Assembly (NCBI GenBank): GCA_965263285.1
Contig: CBDHHD010000004.1
Coordinates: forward strand, 310,001-374,000
DNA from: JASGCP01 sp965263285
GTDB lineage: Bacteria > Bacteroidota > Bacteroidia > Chitinophagales > Chitinophagaceae
Length of the DNA stretch: 64,000 nucleotides
Reading direction: 5' to 3'
Made by a program: the position numbers and the translations under genes
Notes under the pieces: generated by a model
Seen by the model: the letters and a program-made list of their open reading frames with translations, nothing else
What the model was told of the DNA's origin: nothing
The model's database searches: none
Shown here: positions 19,155 through 31,900 of the stretch, one piece after another
Position numbering within the stretch: the first letter of the stretch is position 1
Layout: the number at the start of each line of letters is the position of its first letter

Positions 19155-19820
19155 AGTTTAGAGGCAGAAAGGATTTTCAAGTGAAGATAAGAGGGTACAG
19201 AGTGGAATTAGAGGAGATTGAAAATAAATTAAATAAATTAGAGGGAGTTAAACAATCGGCAGTGCAGTTGTTTAAAAAGAATAATAGTGAAGTATTGGTA
19301 GGCTTTGTGGTTAGAGAGCAACTAATAACTAAAGGAGCAGATGAAACCTTTGATAAGGAAGTCTTTAAGTTAGAACAAAGAGGAATAAGAAAGGATTTAA
19401 CAGATACTATAACCTTTAATGATAATGTGTCGGCAGATAAGTTAAGTAAGGTGATAAATGATAGTTTAGGATTGCCAGATTATATGTCATTGCAGGAGAT
19501 AGTGTTTTTAGATAGTATGCCCTTGACGGCAAATGGCAAGTTAGATAAGTCTCGTTTGCCTGACCCTGAAATAGAATGGCAATCGTATATAGCCCCTAAT
19601 ACCCAAGAGGAGCAAGAGATGGTGGAAATATGGAGCGAGGTATTGAATATAGATAAAAGTAAGATAGGGATTGAGGATAGCTTTTTTAATTTGGGGGGTC
19701 ATAGCATTACAGCGATACGACTGATTAGCAAGATAAATAGTCGCTTTAATTTTGGATTGTCTTTTAAGGATTTATTTGAATATCCTACCATTAGAGGCCT
19801 GATAAAAAATAGTATAACAT
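16550..19820 (+). other. NRPS module 5: Cy, A (Cys), T without oxidase, split by frameshift 2
   Basis: Cy about 16560-17870 (MTDLQKAYLLGR; DLIILDAQS fits DxxxxDxxS). A about 17900-19560, cysteine code D-L-Y-N-L-S-L-V-W. T about 19600-19810. No oxidase insert, and the same junction as module 2 at about 19410-19440. The missing base near 19103 separates the A-domain core from its C-terminal subdomain. Confidence 0.75.
19101..19106 (+). other. Frameshift 2: one base missing relative to paralogous copies
   Basis: GAATTAGGAAGATATATAA here against GAATTAGGGAGGATATATAA at 8126 and GAATTAGGGAAGATATATAA at 25581 and 40727. A G appears lost from the GGG run. The protein changes from HELG(R/K)IYKTGD to a nonsense tail. 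Confidence 0.8.
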
Positions 19821-21517
19821 TAAAGCAAAGAGAGCAAGAAGGGGATTATATACCGTATCAATTAATAGATAGCAGTGTTATTATTTCTAAAGAAGATTAT
19901 GAGGATTGTTACCCAGCGGGGATGTTACAGTTAGGTATGTTTTTTGAACAGGAGAAATTAGGCAAAGGCATTTACCTTTTTAATTATATACAGCAATTTT
20001 CTGAAAAATGTGATAGAAAAAAAATAGAGAAATGTCTTCAAGCTATTATGAATAGGCATGATATTTTAAGAACGGGGTATAGGATGTTAGAAGATGGCAA
20101 TATCTATGCCATGGTGCAAAAGCGAGTGGAGGTAAAGAGTAAGTTATTTTTTGTTACCGATAGTATTGAAGAGGTTAGAAAGAAAGAAATAGCATTAGCA
20201 TTTAATAGAGAGATAGCGGGTTTATATAGATTCTATATTATTGAACAGGCAGAAGGTTTTGTATTATTTTTTAGTTTTCACCATGCTATTTTAGATGGGT
20301 ATAGTTTAAACTTATTTATAAGGGAATTAGTTGATCTGTATCAGCATGATAATGATAAGCTATATGAAGAAGAGCAAATACAACTATTATATGGGGAATT
20401 TATAAGAAATGAGCTATCTGCATTAAAGAATGAAGATACAAGATTGTTTTGGCAGGAATATTTAGCGGAAAGTATATTGTTGACTCCTCAATGGAATTTT
20501 AGTAAAAGCAACGGAATAAGTGTAGTAGCAGAACTACAACAGATAGAAGGATTACGCTTAAGACAGATAGAAGATATAGCGAGTAAGTATAGCTGTACAG
20601 TTGAAGAGTTATTATTATTGTCTTATATGACTGTGTTGTCGTTATTTTTTAATGAGCGAGATATTACAATAGGGTTGGAGAAACATAATCGTATAGAGAA
20701 AGAGGGAGGAGATAGGCAATTAGGATTATTTGTTACGATGTTACCTTTCAGGTATGAGCTAAGAGATAAGGAAGCATTAGGTACAGCATTAAGCAGATTA
20801 AGAGATAGTGTAAAAAAGATAGTGAATCATAAGCAATATCCTTATAATGAAATCAAGCAACAATTAGGAGGCAGAGATTTGTTTGATATAGCGTATAGTT
20901 ATAATGACTTTAGCCATTTTGTAGGGAATGAAAAGATAGCTCATATAAATGAGTTTTTAAATGAGGAGCTTGGAAACATAACAAGTATTCTTTTTATATG
21001 CAAAGTATATAAGTATAGTGGCGGATATGGGTTTGTTTTTAGTGGACATAGTAGTAATATTGATCAAGCATATTTATCTTATTTTGTAAGATATTATAAT
21101 AGTGTATTAGATCAATTATGTAAAGAAGAAAGGGTGGTTTTTAAATTGATGAATGAAGACTATCAGTATTTAGTGTATGATTACAATAAAACAGAACGAG
21201 ACTACCCCAAAGATAAAACCATACATCAGCTATTTGAAGAGCAAGTAACACGAACGCCGAATAATATAGCGGTGGTATTTGAGGAGAAGCAATTAACCTA
21301 TCAAGAATTAAACAACAAAGCTAATCAGCTATCATATTATTTGCACAACAATTATCACACTAAAGGAGATGATATTATTTGTTTATTATTAGAGCGAAGC
21401 GAATGGATGATTATTGCCATCTTAGGAGTGCTTAAGAGTGGAGCTGCTTATTGTCCTATTTCACCTGAATATCCCGAAGAGAGAATTTTATTTGTTTTAC
21501 AGAGATACTCAGCCTAA
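19133..21517 (+). CDS. NRPS segment 3: end of A5, T5, C6 and start of A6
   Basis: 794 residues. The TTG at 19133 is an artefact of frameshift 2; the true frame enters at about 19107 from A5. Contents: C-terminal part of the Cys A domain (GRKDFQVKIRGYR, TANGKLDKS), carrier T5 (FFNLGGHSI), condensation C6 (HHAILDG), and the first part of A6 up to YPEERILFVL. The frame is lost at an extra base near 21502, giving the tail QRYSA. It is preceded and followed by the matching halves of A5 and A6 in other frames, so it is not an independent gene. Confidence 0.75.
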   Translation: MHAEGWVEFRGRKDFQVKIRGYRVELEEIENKLNKLEGVKQSAVQLFKKNNSEVLVGFVVREQLITKGADETFDKEVFKLEQRGIRKDLTDTITFNDNVSADKLSKVINDSLGLPDYMSLQEIVFLDSMPLTANGKLDKSRLPDPEIEWQSYIAPNTQEEQEMVEIWSEVLNIDKSKIGIEDSFFNLGGHSITAIRLISKINSRFNFGLSFKDLFEYPTIRGLIKNSITLKQREQEGDYIPYQLIDSSVIISKEDYEDCYPAGMLQLGMFFEQEKLGKGIYLFNYIQQFSEKCDRKKIEKCLQAIMNRHDILRTGYRMLEDGNIYAMVQKRVEVKSKLFFVTDSIEEVRKKEIALAFNREIAGLYRFYIIEQAEGFVLFFSFHHAILDGYSLNLFIRELVDLYQHDNDKLYEEEQIQLLYGEFIRNELSALKNEDTRLFWQEYLAESILLTPQWNFSKSNGISVVAELQQIEGLRLRQIEDIASKYSCTVEELLLLSYMTVLSLFFNERDITIGLEKHNRIEKEGGDRQLGLFVTMLPFRYELRDKEALGTALSRLRDSVKKIVNHKQYPYNEIKQQLGGRDLFDIAYSYNDFSHFVGNEKIAHINEFLNEELGNITSILFICKVYKYSGGYGFVFSGHSSNIDQAYLSYFVRYYNSVLDQLCKEERVVFKLMNEDYQYLVYDYNKTERDYPKDKTIHQLFEEQVTRTPNNIAVVFEEKQLTYQELNNKANQLSYYLHNNYHTKGDDIICLLLERSEWMIIAILGVLKSGAAYCPISPEYPEERILFVLQRYSA

Positions 21518-22490
21518 GTGTTTAATTATAAATTGTAAATTGAAAATTGAACATGTTCAGTTTCCAATTGTTAATTTAACAGATGAACAATTTCTAAAAG
21601 AATTATATTCATTAACCATTAACCATTTACCATTAATCATAAACTCTCATGCGTTAGCGTATATTATCTATACCTCAGGTACAACGGGCAAGCCTAAGGG
21701 AGTAATGGTTGAACATCAAGGAGTAGTTAATAGAATTGTATGGATGCAATCTAAATATCCATTGAATGAAGAAGATAGGGTTTTACAAAAGACAAATTAT
21801 TCTTTTGATGTGTCTGTATGGGAGTTATTATGGGCAAATTGGGTAGGTGCTACAATAGTTGTGTTAAAGCAAGGATTAGAAAAAGATGCTACTCAGCTAT
21901 TGAGTACGATACAAGAGAGAAAAATTACTACTATTCATTTTGTGCCATCAGCACTTGTAGCATTCTTGGAGTATATAGTAGATAAGGAGAATTGTTTAGC
22001 TTCTTTGAAATGCTTATTTTGTAGTGGAGAGGCGTTGGAACTTCGTACAGTAATTAAGTTTAAGCATTTGTTTCCTGCGGTATCTATACATAATTTATAC
22101 GGACCTACGGAAGCGTCAATAGATGTTTTATCTGCTAATTGTAATAATTTAGATAAGGAAACGCTTGTGTCTATTGGCAAGCCTATTGATAACACAGTTG
22201 TTTATATTTTAGATAGTGATAAGAGGTTGTTACCTATGGGTGCTATGGGAGAATTATACATCGGAGGTGATGGCGTGGCAAGAGGTTATTTGAATAGATC
22301 TGAACTAACGGCAGAAAAATTTATTAAAAATCCTTTTCAAACAGAAGAAGAGAAACAAAAAAATAGAAATAGTAGGCTGTATAAAACAGGAGATTTAGTA
22401 CGAATGCTCCCCGATGGTAATATTGAATATATAGGGAGAAATGACTTTCAAGTGAAGATAAGAGGCTATCGAATTGAATTAGGGAGATAG
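21438..22490 (+). CDS. NRPS segment 4: core of adenylation domain A6 (Ser)
   Basis: 350 residues. Only the part from about 21503 is in the biological frame; the first 20 or so residues are out-of-frame translation of the end of segment 3. It carries IIYTSGTTGKPKG (A3), FDVSVWE (A4), NLYGPTE (A5), GELYIGG (A6), YKTGD (A7) and GRNDFQVKIRGYRIELG (A8), then stops because a G is missing at 22482-22484. Alone it lacks the ATP-site Lys subdomain (A10), which lies in segment 5. Confidence 0.7.
   Translation: MELLIVLFHLNIPKREFYLFYRDTQPKCLIINCKLKIEHVQFPIVNLTDEQFLKELYSLTINHLPLIINSHALAYIIYTSGTTGKPKGVMVEHQGVVNRIVWMQSKYPLNEEDRVLQKTNYSFDVSVWELLWANWVGATIVVLKQGLEKDATQLLSTIQERKITTIHFVPSALVAFLEYIVDKENCLASLKCLFCSGEALELRTVIKFKHLFPAVSIHNLYGPTEASIDVLSANCNNLDKETLVSIGKPIDNTVVYILDSDKRLLPMGAMGELYIGGDGVARGYLNRSELTAEKFIKNPFQTEEEKQKNRNSRLYKTGDLVRMLPDGNIEYIGRNDFQVKIRGYRIELGR
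21502..21502 (+). other. Frameshift 3: one extra base
   Basis: TTTTACAGAGATACTCAGCC against TTTTACAAGATACTCAGCC at the same place in A8 (28924-28942) and similar in all other A domains. One extra G (or A) in ACAGAGA. Confidence 0.8.
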
Positions 22491-25400
22491 AGAATAGGAT
22501 TCAAGGATTTCAGACTAGGATTGAAGGATTAAAGGATGAACAAGTGATTGAACAAGTCGTGGTATTGGTTAATGAGAAAGCGGATAATAAATATTTAGTG
22601 GGATATTTTGTGGCTAAGGAGCAAGTGGATGTAGAAGAATTAAGAAGCTATTTATCTAAGCAATTACCAGAATATATGGTGCCTACAGGACTAGTGCAAA
22701 TAGAACAAATGCCTTTAACGGTAAATGGCAAGTTGGATAGAAAAACATTGTTAAATATTGAATATAAAATAAGTGATGAGGTTATAGAATTGCCAAAGAA
22801 CAATACGGAAGAACTATTGTTAAAGATATGGTCAAATTTATTGAAAATCTCAGAATCTGAGATAAGTGTAACGCAATCTTTTTTTAGATTAGGTGGGAAT
22901 AGTTTGCTGTCTATTCGATTGGTTGGTCAATTGAATAGAGAGCTGCTAGTGCAACTAAGTGTAAAAGATATTTTTGCTTATCCTACTATTAGAGAGATAT
23001 CGCATATCATTGAACAAAAAGATACGGGATTTGTATATCAAGATTATATGTTGACTGATATAAAAAAGGAGGATTATAGTTTGTTTCCGTTAAATAATGT
23101 GCAACAAGCTTATTATATGGGGAGAATAGATTTGTTTGAGATAGGCAATATTTCTACAGGGGGCTATAGTGAGTTTGTTGTGGATGATTTATCCGTTGAA
23201 AATTTAGAAAAAGCTTTAAATCGTTTAGTGCTAAGACATGCAGGTTTGCGAACTGTTTTTACTGATCAAGGTCAACAGATTTTACCAGCTGATAATTGTC
23301 ATTATTCTATTCCTGTTAATAAAATAACGACAGAAGAAGCCTTGTTAGATATTAGGAACAGGCTATTAAATATGAAGGTAGATGTAGCAAGGTTTCCTAT
23401 AATCGTTATAGAAGTGTCAGAGTATAAAGGTTCGTATGTTATTCATTTTATGTCTGATGCTATTATTATGGATGATAATAGTATGCGAATATTTTTTACT
23501 GAGTTGGTAAAGATTTATAATAATCTGGATATTGTATTGCCCACGCTGCATATTACATATCATGAATATATTTTAGCGCTACAACGCATTCGTGATAGTA
23601 AATTGTTTGACAAAGCAAAAACATATTGGGAGACTAAGTTAGAGGATTATGATTTTAGCTGTAATCTTCCGATAGTGATAGAACCATCAATGGTTAAGCA
23701 GTCTACTACTAAAAGGGGTTTAAGGATAATAGAGAAAGAGACGTATGATATATTACAGGAGAAATTAGCTAAAATACAACTGAGTCCTACTTCGCTGTTA
23801 TTGTCATTATATGGTAAGGTATTATGTCGTTGGTCAGGTCAAGATAAATTTAGTATTAATTTGACTTTGTTTAATCGCTTGCCGTTACATAAAGAGGTGA
23901 ATGATATATTGGGTGATTTTACAAATTTAGAGTTGTATAATTATGATGATGTAAAAAGTAGAGATATTGTAGAGCATTATTTAAAAGGAGTACAAAATGT
24001 TCTTTGGGATGATATAGAGAATAATCTATTTGATGGGATTGACTTTCAAAGATTGATAAGAGAGCGAAAACAATGGTCTATTTCCAAGGCTATAGCTCCG
24101 ATTGTATTAACGAGTGTATTAGGATTTAAAGAAAAAAAAGAAGAAGGGGATGTTGTTAATTTATTTGGGCGACAACATTATTCTATTTCAAGAACATCAC
24201 AGGTTTGGATAGACAATGCGGTATATGAAGATTATAATGGCAATTTGATTCTTCGTTGGGATTTTGTAGAGCAGTTATTTTTACCTGAAGTAATAGAGGG
24301 GATGTTGGATGAGTATGCTTATTTGATAAGGAAGATAGCAGCGATGGATATACAGAGGGATAGATTAGAATTTTATAGATTGCCTGCTACTTATCAACAT
24401 ATCATTGAAAAATATAATGCTACTGCAGAAGAATATGATGTGAAGACAATTATAGACTTCTATGACAACTGTGTTATACAAGATGCATGCAAGTGTAATG
24501 CTATTGCTGTGCTGGAAGGAGGGAATAATAAGCAAGCATATAAACATAGAGAAGTGGCTATAGGATCTAAAAATATAGCTACTCATCTATATAAGTATTA
24601 TAAAGAAGAACAAACTGTTGCTATTTTATCTGAGAAAGGCTATAATCAAGTAGTGAGTAGTCTTGGTATTATGCAATCGGGTAAAGCTTATATTCCTTTG
24701 AATATCCATTGGTCTGTGAGCAGGATACTTGAGATAATGGAGGAGAGTGGCACGAAGGTGTTATTGATTTCTAAAAAGGAGTATGAGCATAAGATACAAT
24801 TGCAAGGATCAAATATAAGGCTACTGATTATTGAGGAGTTGTTATTAAAAGAGCAGGAGAAAAATATTCATTTGCCGATTGTATTGCTTTCAGATATTGC
24901 TTATATTATCTATACGTCAGGTAGTACGGGTAAACCTAAGGGAGTGGCGATTAGCCATGAGAATATGATGAATACCATTGTGGCAGTGAATAATAGATAT
25001 AAAGTTACAGAAAAGGATAGTGTATTGGCATTGTCTGAATTGAGTTTTGATTTATCTGTTTATGATATTTTTGGTTTGTTATTAGTGGGAGGGGGAATTG
25101 TTTTTGTGAATGATGAAGAGAGACAAGATCCTCAGCATTGGTTATCGCTCATTGAAAAGCATAAAATAACTTTATGGAATACAGTGCCTCAATTAGCCGA
25201 GTTATTGGTAGATGAGGCAAGGACGAGAGAAATGAGATTGGATAGTATAAGACTATATCTGTTAAGTGGCGATTGGTTGCCTTTGCAATTACCTGATAAG
25301 ATAAAACGGCAATCTAAAGATACACAAGTAATAAGTTTAGGAGGAGCAACGGAAGGGAGTGTTTGGTCAATATGGTATGAGATTAAGAATATAAATCCAG

Positions 25401-25900
25401 ATTGGAAAAGCATTCCTTATGGGTATCCCATGCCTAATCAGCAAATCTATATTTTAAATCACGAATTGATTCATTCACCTGTTGGGGTTGAGGGAGATAT
25501 TTATATAGGAGGCAAGGGAGTGGCGCAAGGATATTGGAATAACCAGGAGCAAACAGACAAACAATTTAAAGAACATCATGAATTAGGGAAGATATATAAA
25601 ACAGGAGATAGGGGTATTTTGCATGCAGAGGGATGGGTAGAGTTTAGAGGCAGAAAGGATTTTCAAGTGAAGATAAGAGGGTACAGAGTGGAATTAGAGG
25701 AGATTGAAAATAAATTAAATAAATTAGAGGGAGTTAAACAATCGGCAGTGCAGTTGTTTAAAAAGAATAATAGTGAAGTGTTGGTAGGCTTTGTGGTTAG
25801 AGAGCAACTAATAACTAAAGGAGTAGATGAAAACTTTGATAAGGAAGTCTTTAAGTTAGAACAAAGAGGAATAAGAAAGGGTTTAACAGATACCATAATC
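22171..25900 (+). repeat. 3.7-kb direct repeat of 4717-8440 (end of A, T, Cy, A-Cys)
   Basis: From the end of A6 through T6, Cy7 and A7 the sequence repeats that of A1-T1-Cy2-A2 at an offset of 17453, with scattered single-base changes. The match ends where the oxidase insert starts at about 25905. Confidence 0.85.
22482..22484 (+). other. Frameshift 4: one G missing from a GGGG run
   Basis: GAATTAGGGAGATAGAG here against GAATTAGGGGAGATAGAG in A1, A3, A4 and A10. A homopolymer length change, the commonest long-read sequencing error. Confidence 0.8.
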
Positions 25901-28900
25901 TTTAAAGACAATGGTATTGCCGAACAGGAATATAGATTAACGAAGAGCTATAGGAATTTTGGAGATAGAGTTGTAGAAGCTTCATTGATAGATACTATTA
26001 TTAGAGAAGCCAAACAGATTAAAGTAAAAACAAAAAATGTAGGAGATTCTTTGCTAACGAAAGACAAGATAGCAAGGGTTTTAACGAGATTACAGGGCAA
26101 GTCCTTATCAGACAAGATACTGCCAAAATATTTATATCCGTCTGGAGGTAGTGCATATCCAATAGAATGTTATGTAAGGGTTTCGGAATCAGGAATAGAA
26201 GGGATAGAGGGAGGTGTGTATTACTACCATCCTCTTAATAATGCACTTCAAAGAGTAGAGGATCATAGCAATAATAATCAAGATAGTATTGAGTTGATAG
26301 TGAATTGGTCGGCTATCAAGCCTTTATATGGTGATTTTGCGGATAAATTAGTATGGATAGAATTAGGACATATTTTGGAGTTGTTGTCTACCGAGTTAAA
26401 TAGATTGGGTATTGCCTTTGATATTCAAATTAAGCAAGAAAACAGGGATGAATCTAAAATGGTTTTAGCGGAGATAGTTTTAGGCGTTGATGGTAATCAA
26501 ATAGAGCAATTGACAAGTGAATTGACCGCGTACTATGTGAGCAAGCGAGGGAATATATATGAGGGTTTAATAGATTTAGATAAGTATAGTGTATTTGAAA
26601 GAGCAATAGAACAAGCCAAGATATTAGAGAATGGCAAGGGTATGATTGTTGTAGAATGTGATTCTCGTATAGACAAGGCATGCCTTGTCTCTCAATGGAT
26701 AGGTTCGGGTATAATGATTGAGAGGGTAAAACAGCAATTATTGCAATATGATATAGGCGGTTGTCCTTTAGGCAGTGAGTTTGGAGAGAATGAATTGTAT
26801 AGTATGGTAATAGGATATATTGCAAACGAGGAGAAGACGAAGGGAGAAAGCAAAGTGGCAGTGGATAAATTAAGTAAGGTGATAAATGATAATTTAGGAT
26901 TACCAGATTATATGTCATTGCAGGAGATAGTGTTTTTAGATAGTATGCCCTTGACGGCAAATGGCAAGTTAGATAAGTCTCGTTTGCCTGACCCTGAAAT
27001 AGAATGGCAATCGTATATAGCCCCTAATACCCAAGAGGAGCAAGAGATGGTGGAAATATGGAGCGAGATATTGAATATAGATAAAAACAAGATAGGTATT
27101 GAGGATAGTTTTTTTAATTTGGGTGGTCATAGCATTACAGCGATACGACTGATTAGCAAGATAAATAGTCGCTTTAATTTTGGATTGTCTTTTAAGGATT
27201 TATTTGAATATTCTACCATTAGAGGCCTGATAAAAAATAGTATAACATTAAAGCAAAGAGAGCAAGAAGGGGATTATATGCCGTATCAATTAATAGATAG
27301 CGGTGTTGTTATTTCTAAAGAAGATTATGAGGATTGTTACCCAGCGGGGATGTTACAGTTAGGCATGTTTTTTGAACAGGAGAAATTAGGACATGGTACT
27401 TATCTTGCATTTCAGATACAATATTTTTCGGGAAAATGCAATAGAGAAAAAATAGAGAGCTGTCTTCAGACCATTATTAATAGGCATGATATTTTAAGAA
27501 CGGTGTATAGGATGTTAGAAGATGGCAATATCTATGCCCTGGTGCAAAAGCGAGTAGAGGTAAAGAGTAAGTTATTTTTTGTTACCGATAGTATTGAAGA
27601 GGTTAGAAAGAAAGAGATAGCATTAGCATTTAATAGAGAGATAACTGGTTTATATAGATTCTATATTATTGAACAGGCAGAAGGTTTTGTGTTATTTTTT
27701 AGTTTTCATCATGCTATTTTAGATGGGTATAGTTTAAACTTATTTATAAGGGAATTAGTTGATCTGTATCAGCATGATAATGATAAGCTATATGAAGAAG
27801 AGCAATCAAAATTATTATATGGGGAATTTATAAGAAATGAGCTATCTGCATTAAAGAATGAAGATACAAGATTGTTTTGGCGGGAATATTTAGCGGAAAG
27901 TATATTGTTGACTCCTCAATGGAATTTTAGTAAAAGCAACGGAATAAGTGTAGTAGCAGAACGACAACAGATAGAAGGATTACGCTTAGGACAGATAGAA
28001 GATATAGCGAGTAAGTATAGCTGTACAGTTGAAGAGTTATTATTATTGTCTTATATGACTGTGTTGTCGTTATTTTTTAATGAGCGAGATATTATAATAG
28101 GGTTGGAGAAACATAATCGTATAGAGAAAGAGGGAGGGGATAGGCAATTAGGATTATTTGTTACGATTTTACCTTTCAGGTATGAGCTAAGAGATAAGGA
28201 AGCATTAGGTACAGCATTAAGCAGATTAAGAGATAGTGTAAAAAAGATAGTGAATCATAAGCAATACCCTTATAATGAAATCAAGCAACAATTAGGAGGC
28301 AGAGATTTGTTTGATATAGCGTATAGTTATAATGACTTTAGCCATTTTGTAGGGAATGAAAAGAGAACTCATATAAATGAGTTTTTAAATGAGGAGCTTA
28401 GCAACATAACAAGTATTCTTTTTATATGTAAGGTATATAAGTATAGTGGTGGATATGGGTTTGTTTTTAGTGGACACAGTAACAATATTGATCAAGCATA
28501 TTTATCTTATTTTGTAAGATACTATAATAGTGTATTAGATCAATTATATAAAGAAGAAAGGGTGGTTTTTAAATTGATGGATGAAGACTATCAGTATTTA
28601 GTGTATGATTACAATAAAACAGAGAGAGAGTATCCTAAAGACAAAACCATACATCAGTTATTTGAGGAGCAAGTGGCACGAACGCCGAATAATATAGCGG
28701 TGGTTTTTGAGGATAAAAAATTAACCTATCAAGAGTTAAACAACAAAGCTAATCAATTGGCAAATTATTTGTATAATAATTATCAAACTAAAGCAGACGA
28801 TATTATTTGTTTATTATTGGAGCGCAGCGAATGGATGATTATTGCCATCTTAGGAGTGTTTAAGAGTGGAGCTGCTTATTGTCCTATCTCTCCTGAGTAT

Positions 28901-31900
28901 CCAGAAGAGAGAATTTTATTTATTTTACAAGATACTCAGCCTAAATGTTTAATTACAAATTGCAAATTGGAAATTGAAAATGTTCAGTTTGTAATTGTTA
29001 ATTTAACAAATGAACAATTTCTAAAAGAATTATATTCATTAACCATTAACCATTTACCATTAACCATTAGTCCTCATGCTTTGGCATATATTATCTATAC
29101 TTCAGGAACAACGGGTAATCCTAAGGGAGTGATGATTGAACATGTAGGAGTTATAAATCTTATCTATGCTTTAGATAAGAGTCATTTTTGGCAAGATGAA
29201 GAAAGAATACTTAATTTTTTATCATATATTTTTGATCCATCAGTGGAGCAATTTTTTATATCTCTTCTAAAAGGATTTACTCTTTTTATGATATCAGAAG
29301 AATTAATACAAGATGCAGATGGTTTAATTAGCTTTATAAACAAAAATGAGATTACACATTTTCAAACGACACCCTCTTATTTTAATAGTTTGCCAATAGT
29401 TATGTTGCCAACGCTCCATAGATTGATTCTTGGAGGAGAGCGCGTAACAAATGAGATAAGAAATAAAGTATATAAAACAATATTCGATAACATACTTTTT
29501 TTAAATGAGTATGGACCTACAGAGACTACTGTTACTAGCCTTGTTTCTTCTTTAAATAATACAATAGATTTAAATATAGGATCTCCCATATCGAATAGTT
29601 GTATATATATATTAAATAAAGAGGGTCTTTTATTGCCCCAAGGATCTATTGGTGAATTATATATTGGAGGTGATGGTGTGGCACGAGGGTACTTGAATAG
29701 ACCTGAATTAACTAAAGAACGGTTTATAAAAAATCCTTTTCAAACTGAAGGAGAAAAACAAAAAAATAGAAATAGCAAACTCTACAAGACAGGAGATTTA
29801 GTGCGAATGCTACCCGATGGCAATATTGAATATATAGGTAGGAATGATTTTCAAGTAAAGATAAGAGGTTATAGAATTGAATTAGAGGAGATAGAGAATA
29901 GGATTCAAGGATTCCACGATTTTAGGATGATTGAGCAAGTGGTGGTATTGGTTAATGATAAAGGAGATAATAAATATTTAGTGGGATATTTTGTAGCTAA
30001 TGAACAGGTAGATATTGAAGAATTAAGAAGTTATCTATCTAAGCAATTGCCCGAATACATGGTGCCTACAGGATTGGTGAAAATAGAGCATATGCCCCTA
30101 ACAGAGAATGGCAAGTTTGATAGAAAAGCATTGTTAAATATTGAATATAAAATAAGTGGTGAAGTTATAGAATTACCCAAGAACAACACAGAAGAACGGG
30201 TATTAAAAATATGGTCAAACTTATTACAAATAGCTGAATTAGAATTAAGTGTAACACAATCTTTTTTTAGATTAGGTGGTAATAGTATTTTGAGTATTCG
30301 TTTAATGAATCTAATAAATAAGGAGTTTAACACTTCTTTTTCTGTTAGAATTATCTTTGAAAGAAATACCATTCGTCAGTTAGCAGAGTATTTGTTAGAA
30401 GGTAATATAGAAATAATAGCTGTACAAAAACAGTCTTTTAATAGCGACGAGGAGCAAGTGTTATCCTACGCACAAAATAGGTTATGGTTTATCTATCAGT
30501 ATGATAAGAAAAATAGTGCGGTGTATAATATCCCAATGGTGTTTGAGATGGACAAGTCAGTAGATAAAGAAAAGCTAAAAGAATCATTGCTATTTGTAGT
30601 AGAGAAACATGAGATATTACGAATAATTATTGAAGAAAATGAAAATGGAATAACATATCAGTCTGTTAAGGCGATATCAGACAATCTAATACAAGAAGAA
30701 ATCTATAGTAGCAAGAGTGATGTAGAAAATAAGATATTAAGTATTGTAAAATATTCGTTTCAGTTAGACAAGGAATTGCCTATACAGATAAGGTTTTTTA
30801 TGCCCAAAAAGAAAGATGGCAAAATCGTATTAACAATAGTGATTCATCATATAGCTTTTGATGGATGGTCTGTAGAGGTGTTTCAAAAAGAAGTTTATCA
30901 TGCATATCAATTATTAGTTAATCAAAAGCCATTAACACATACAACAAACATACAATATAAGGATTATGCTTTATGGCAAAGGAATTTTTTACAAGAGGAA
31001 AGATGGGATAAAGAATTGAATTATTGGAAAGAGCAATTAGATGGGTATAATAATAGTCATTTGCCTGTTGATTTTTCTCGTCCTTTAGAAATTAACTATG
31101 AGGGAGATGCTATTGTTGCGTTGTTGTCAAAAGAAACTAGTCAAAATGTAAAAGCAGTAGCTAAAGAATTAAATGCAAGTCTATATAGTGTTTTGTTATC
31201 TGGATACTATTTGTTTTTATCTGCCTATAGCAATGAGCAAGATATTGTAGTAGGATCTCCCTTTGCAAATAGGCATTATGCAGGTACGGAAGATATGATT
31301 GGCTTTTTTGTCAATAGCTTAGCTTTGAGAGTGCAAATAGATTTCAAGGATACCTTGAAAGCATATATTGAAAAAGTAAATACAATTGTTGTGCAAGGGC
31401 AAAACAATCAAGATATTCCTTTTGAGCAATTGGTAGAGGAATTGCATGTAGAACGAGATACAAGTCGCCATCCTATTTTTCAAATTATGTTTGTGGTTCA
31501 AGATTTTGGCAACCATAATGATAAGACATTGTTTAAGTCTTATCAACCCAACAGAATAAATAGAATGCCAGCAAAATTTGATATAACTACGATGTTATCT
31601 GAAAGAAATGATGGATTGCAAATTTATTTTAATTATGCTACGGTATTATATAAACGAGAAACAATAGAACGATTTGTTAAGACTTACAAATTTATTCTAA
31701 CGCAGATATTGAACGATAGTTTAGACAATGATTTAAACTCAATAAGATTTATAGATGATAGAGAGTATAACTATCTTTTATATGACTACAACAAAACCGA
31801 GAGAGAATATCCTAAAGATAAAACCATACATCAGCTATTTGAGGAGCAAGTAGCAAGAACGCCGAATAATATAGCCGTGGTATTTGAGGAGAAAGAATTA

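Larger units (their letters stand above)
19895..23020 (+). other. NRPS module 6: C, A (Ser), T, split by frameshifts 3 and 4
   Basis: C about 19900-21160, A about 21170-22750, T about 22790-23010. Code from FDVSVW, HFVPS, FCSGEA, NLYGPTEASID is D-V-W-H-F-S-L-I-D, the serine code (DVWHLSLID) with one conservative change. No Cy domain follows its own C domain, so the Ser stays open-chain. Confidence 0.75.

Noticed and set aside
26454..26960. 168-residue minus-strand frame inside the module 7 oxidase, repeated at 41598-42104
   Set aside because: It lies antisense to a well-conserved coding region and exists twice only because the region is duplicated; its composition is that of a shadow frame.
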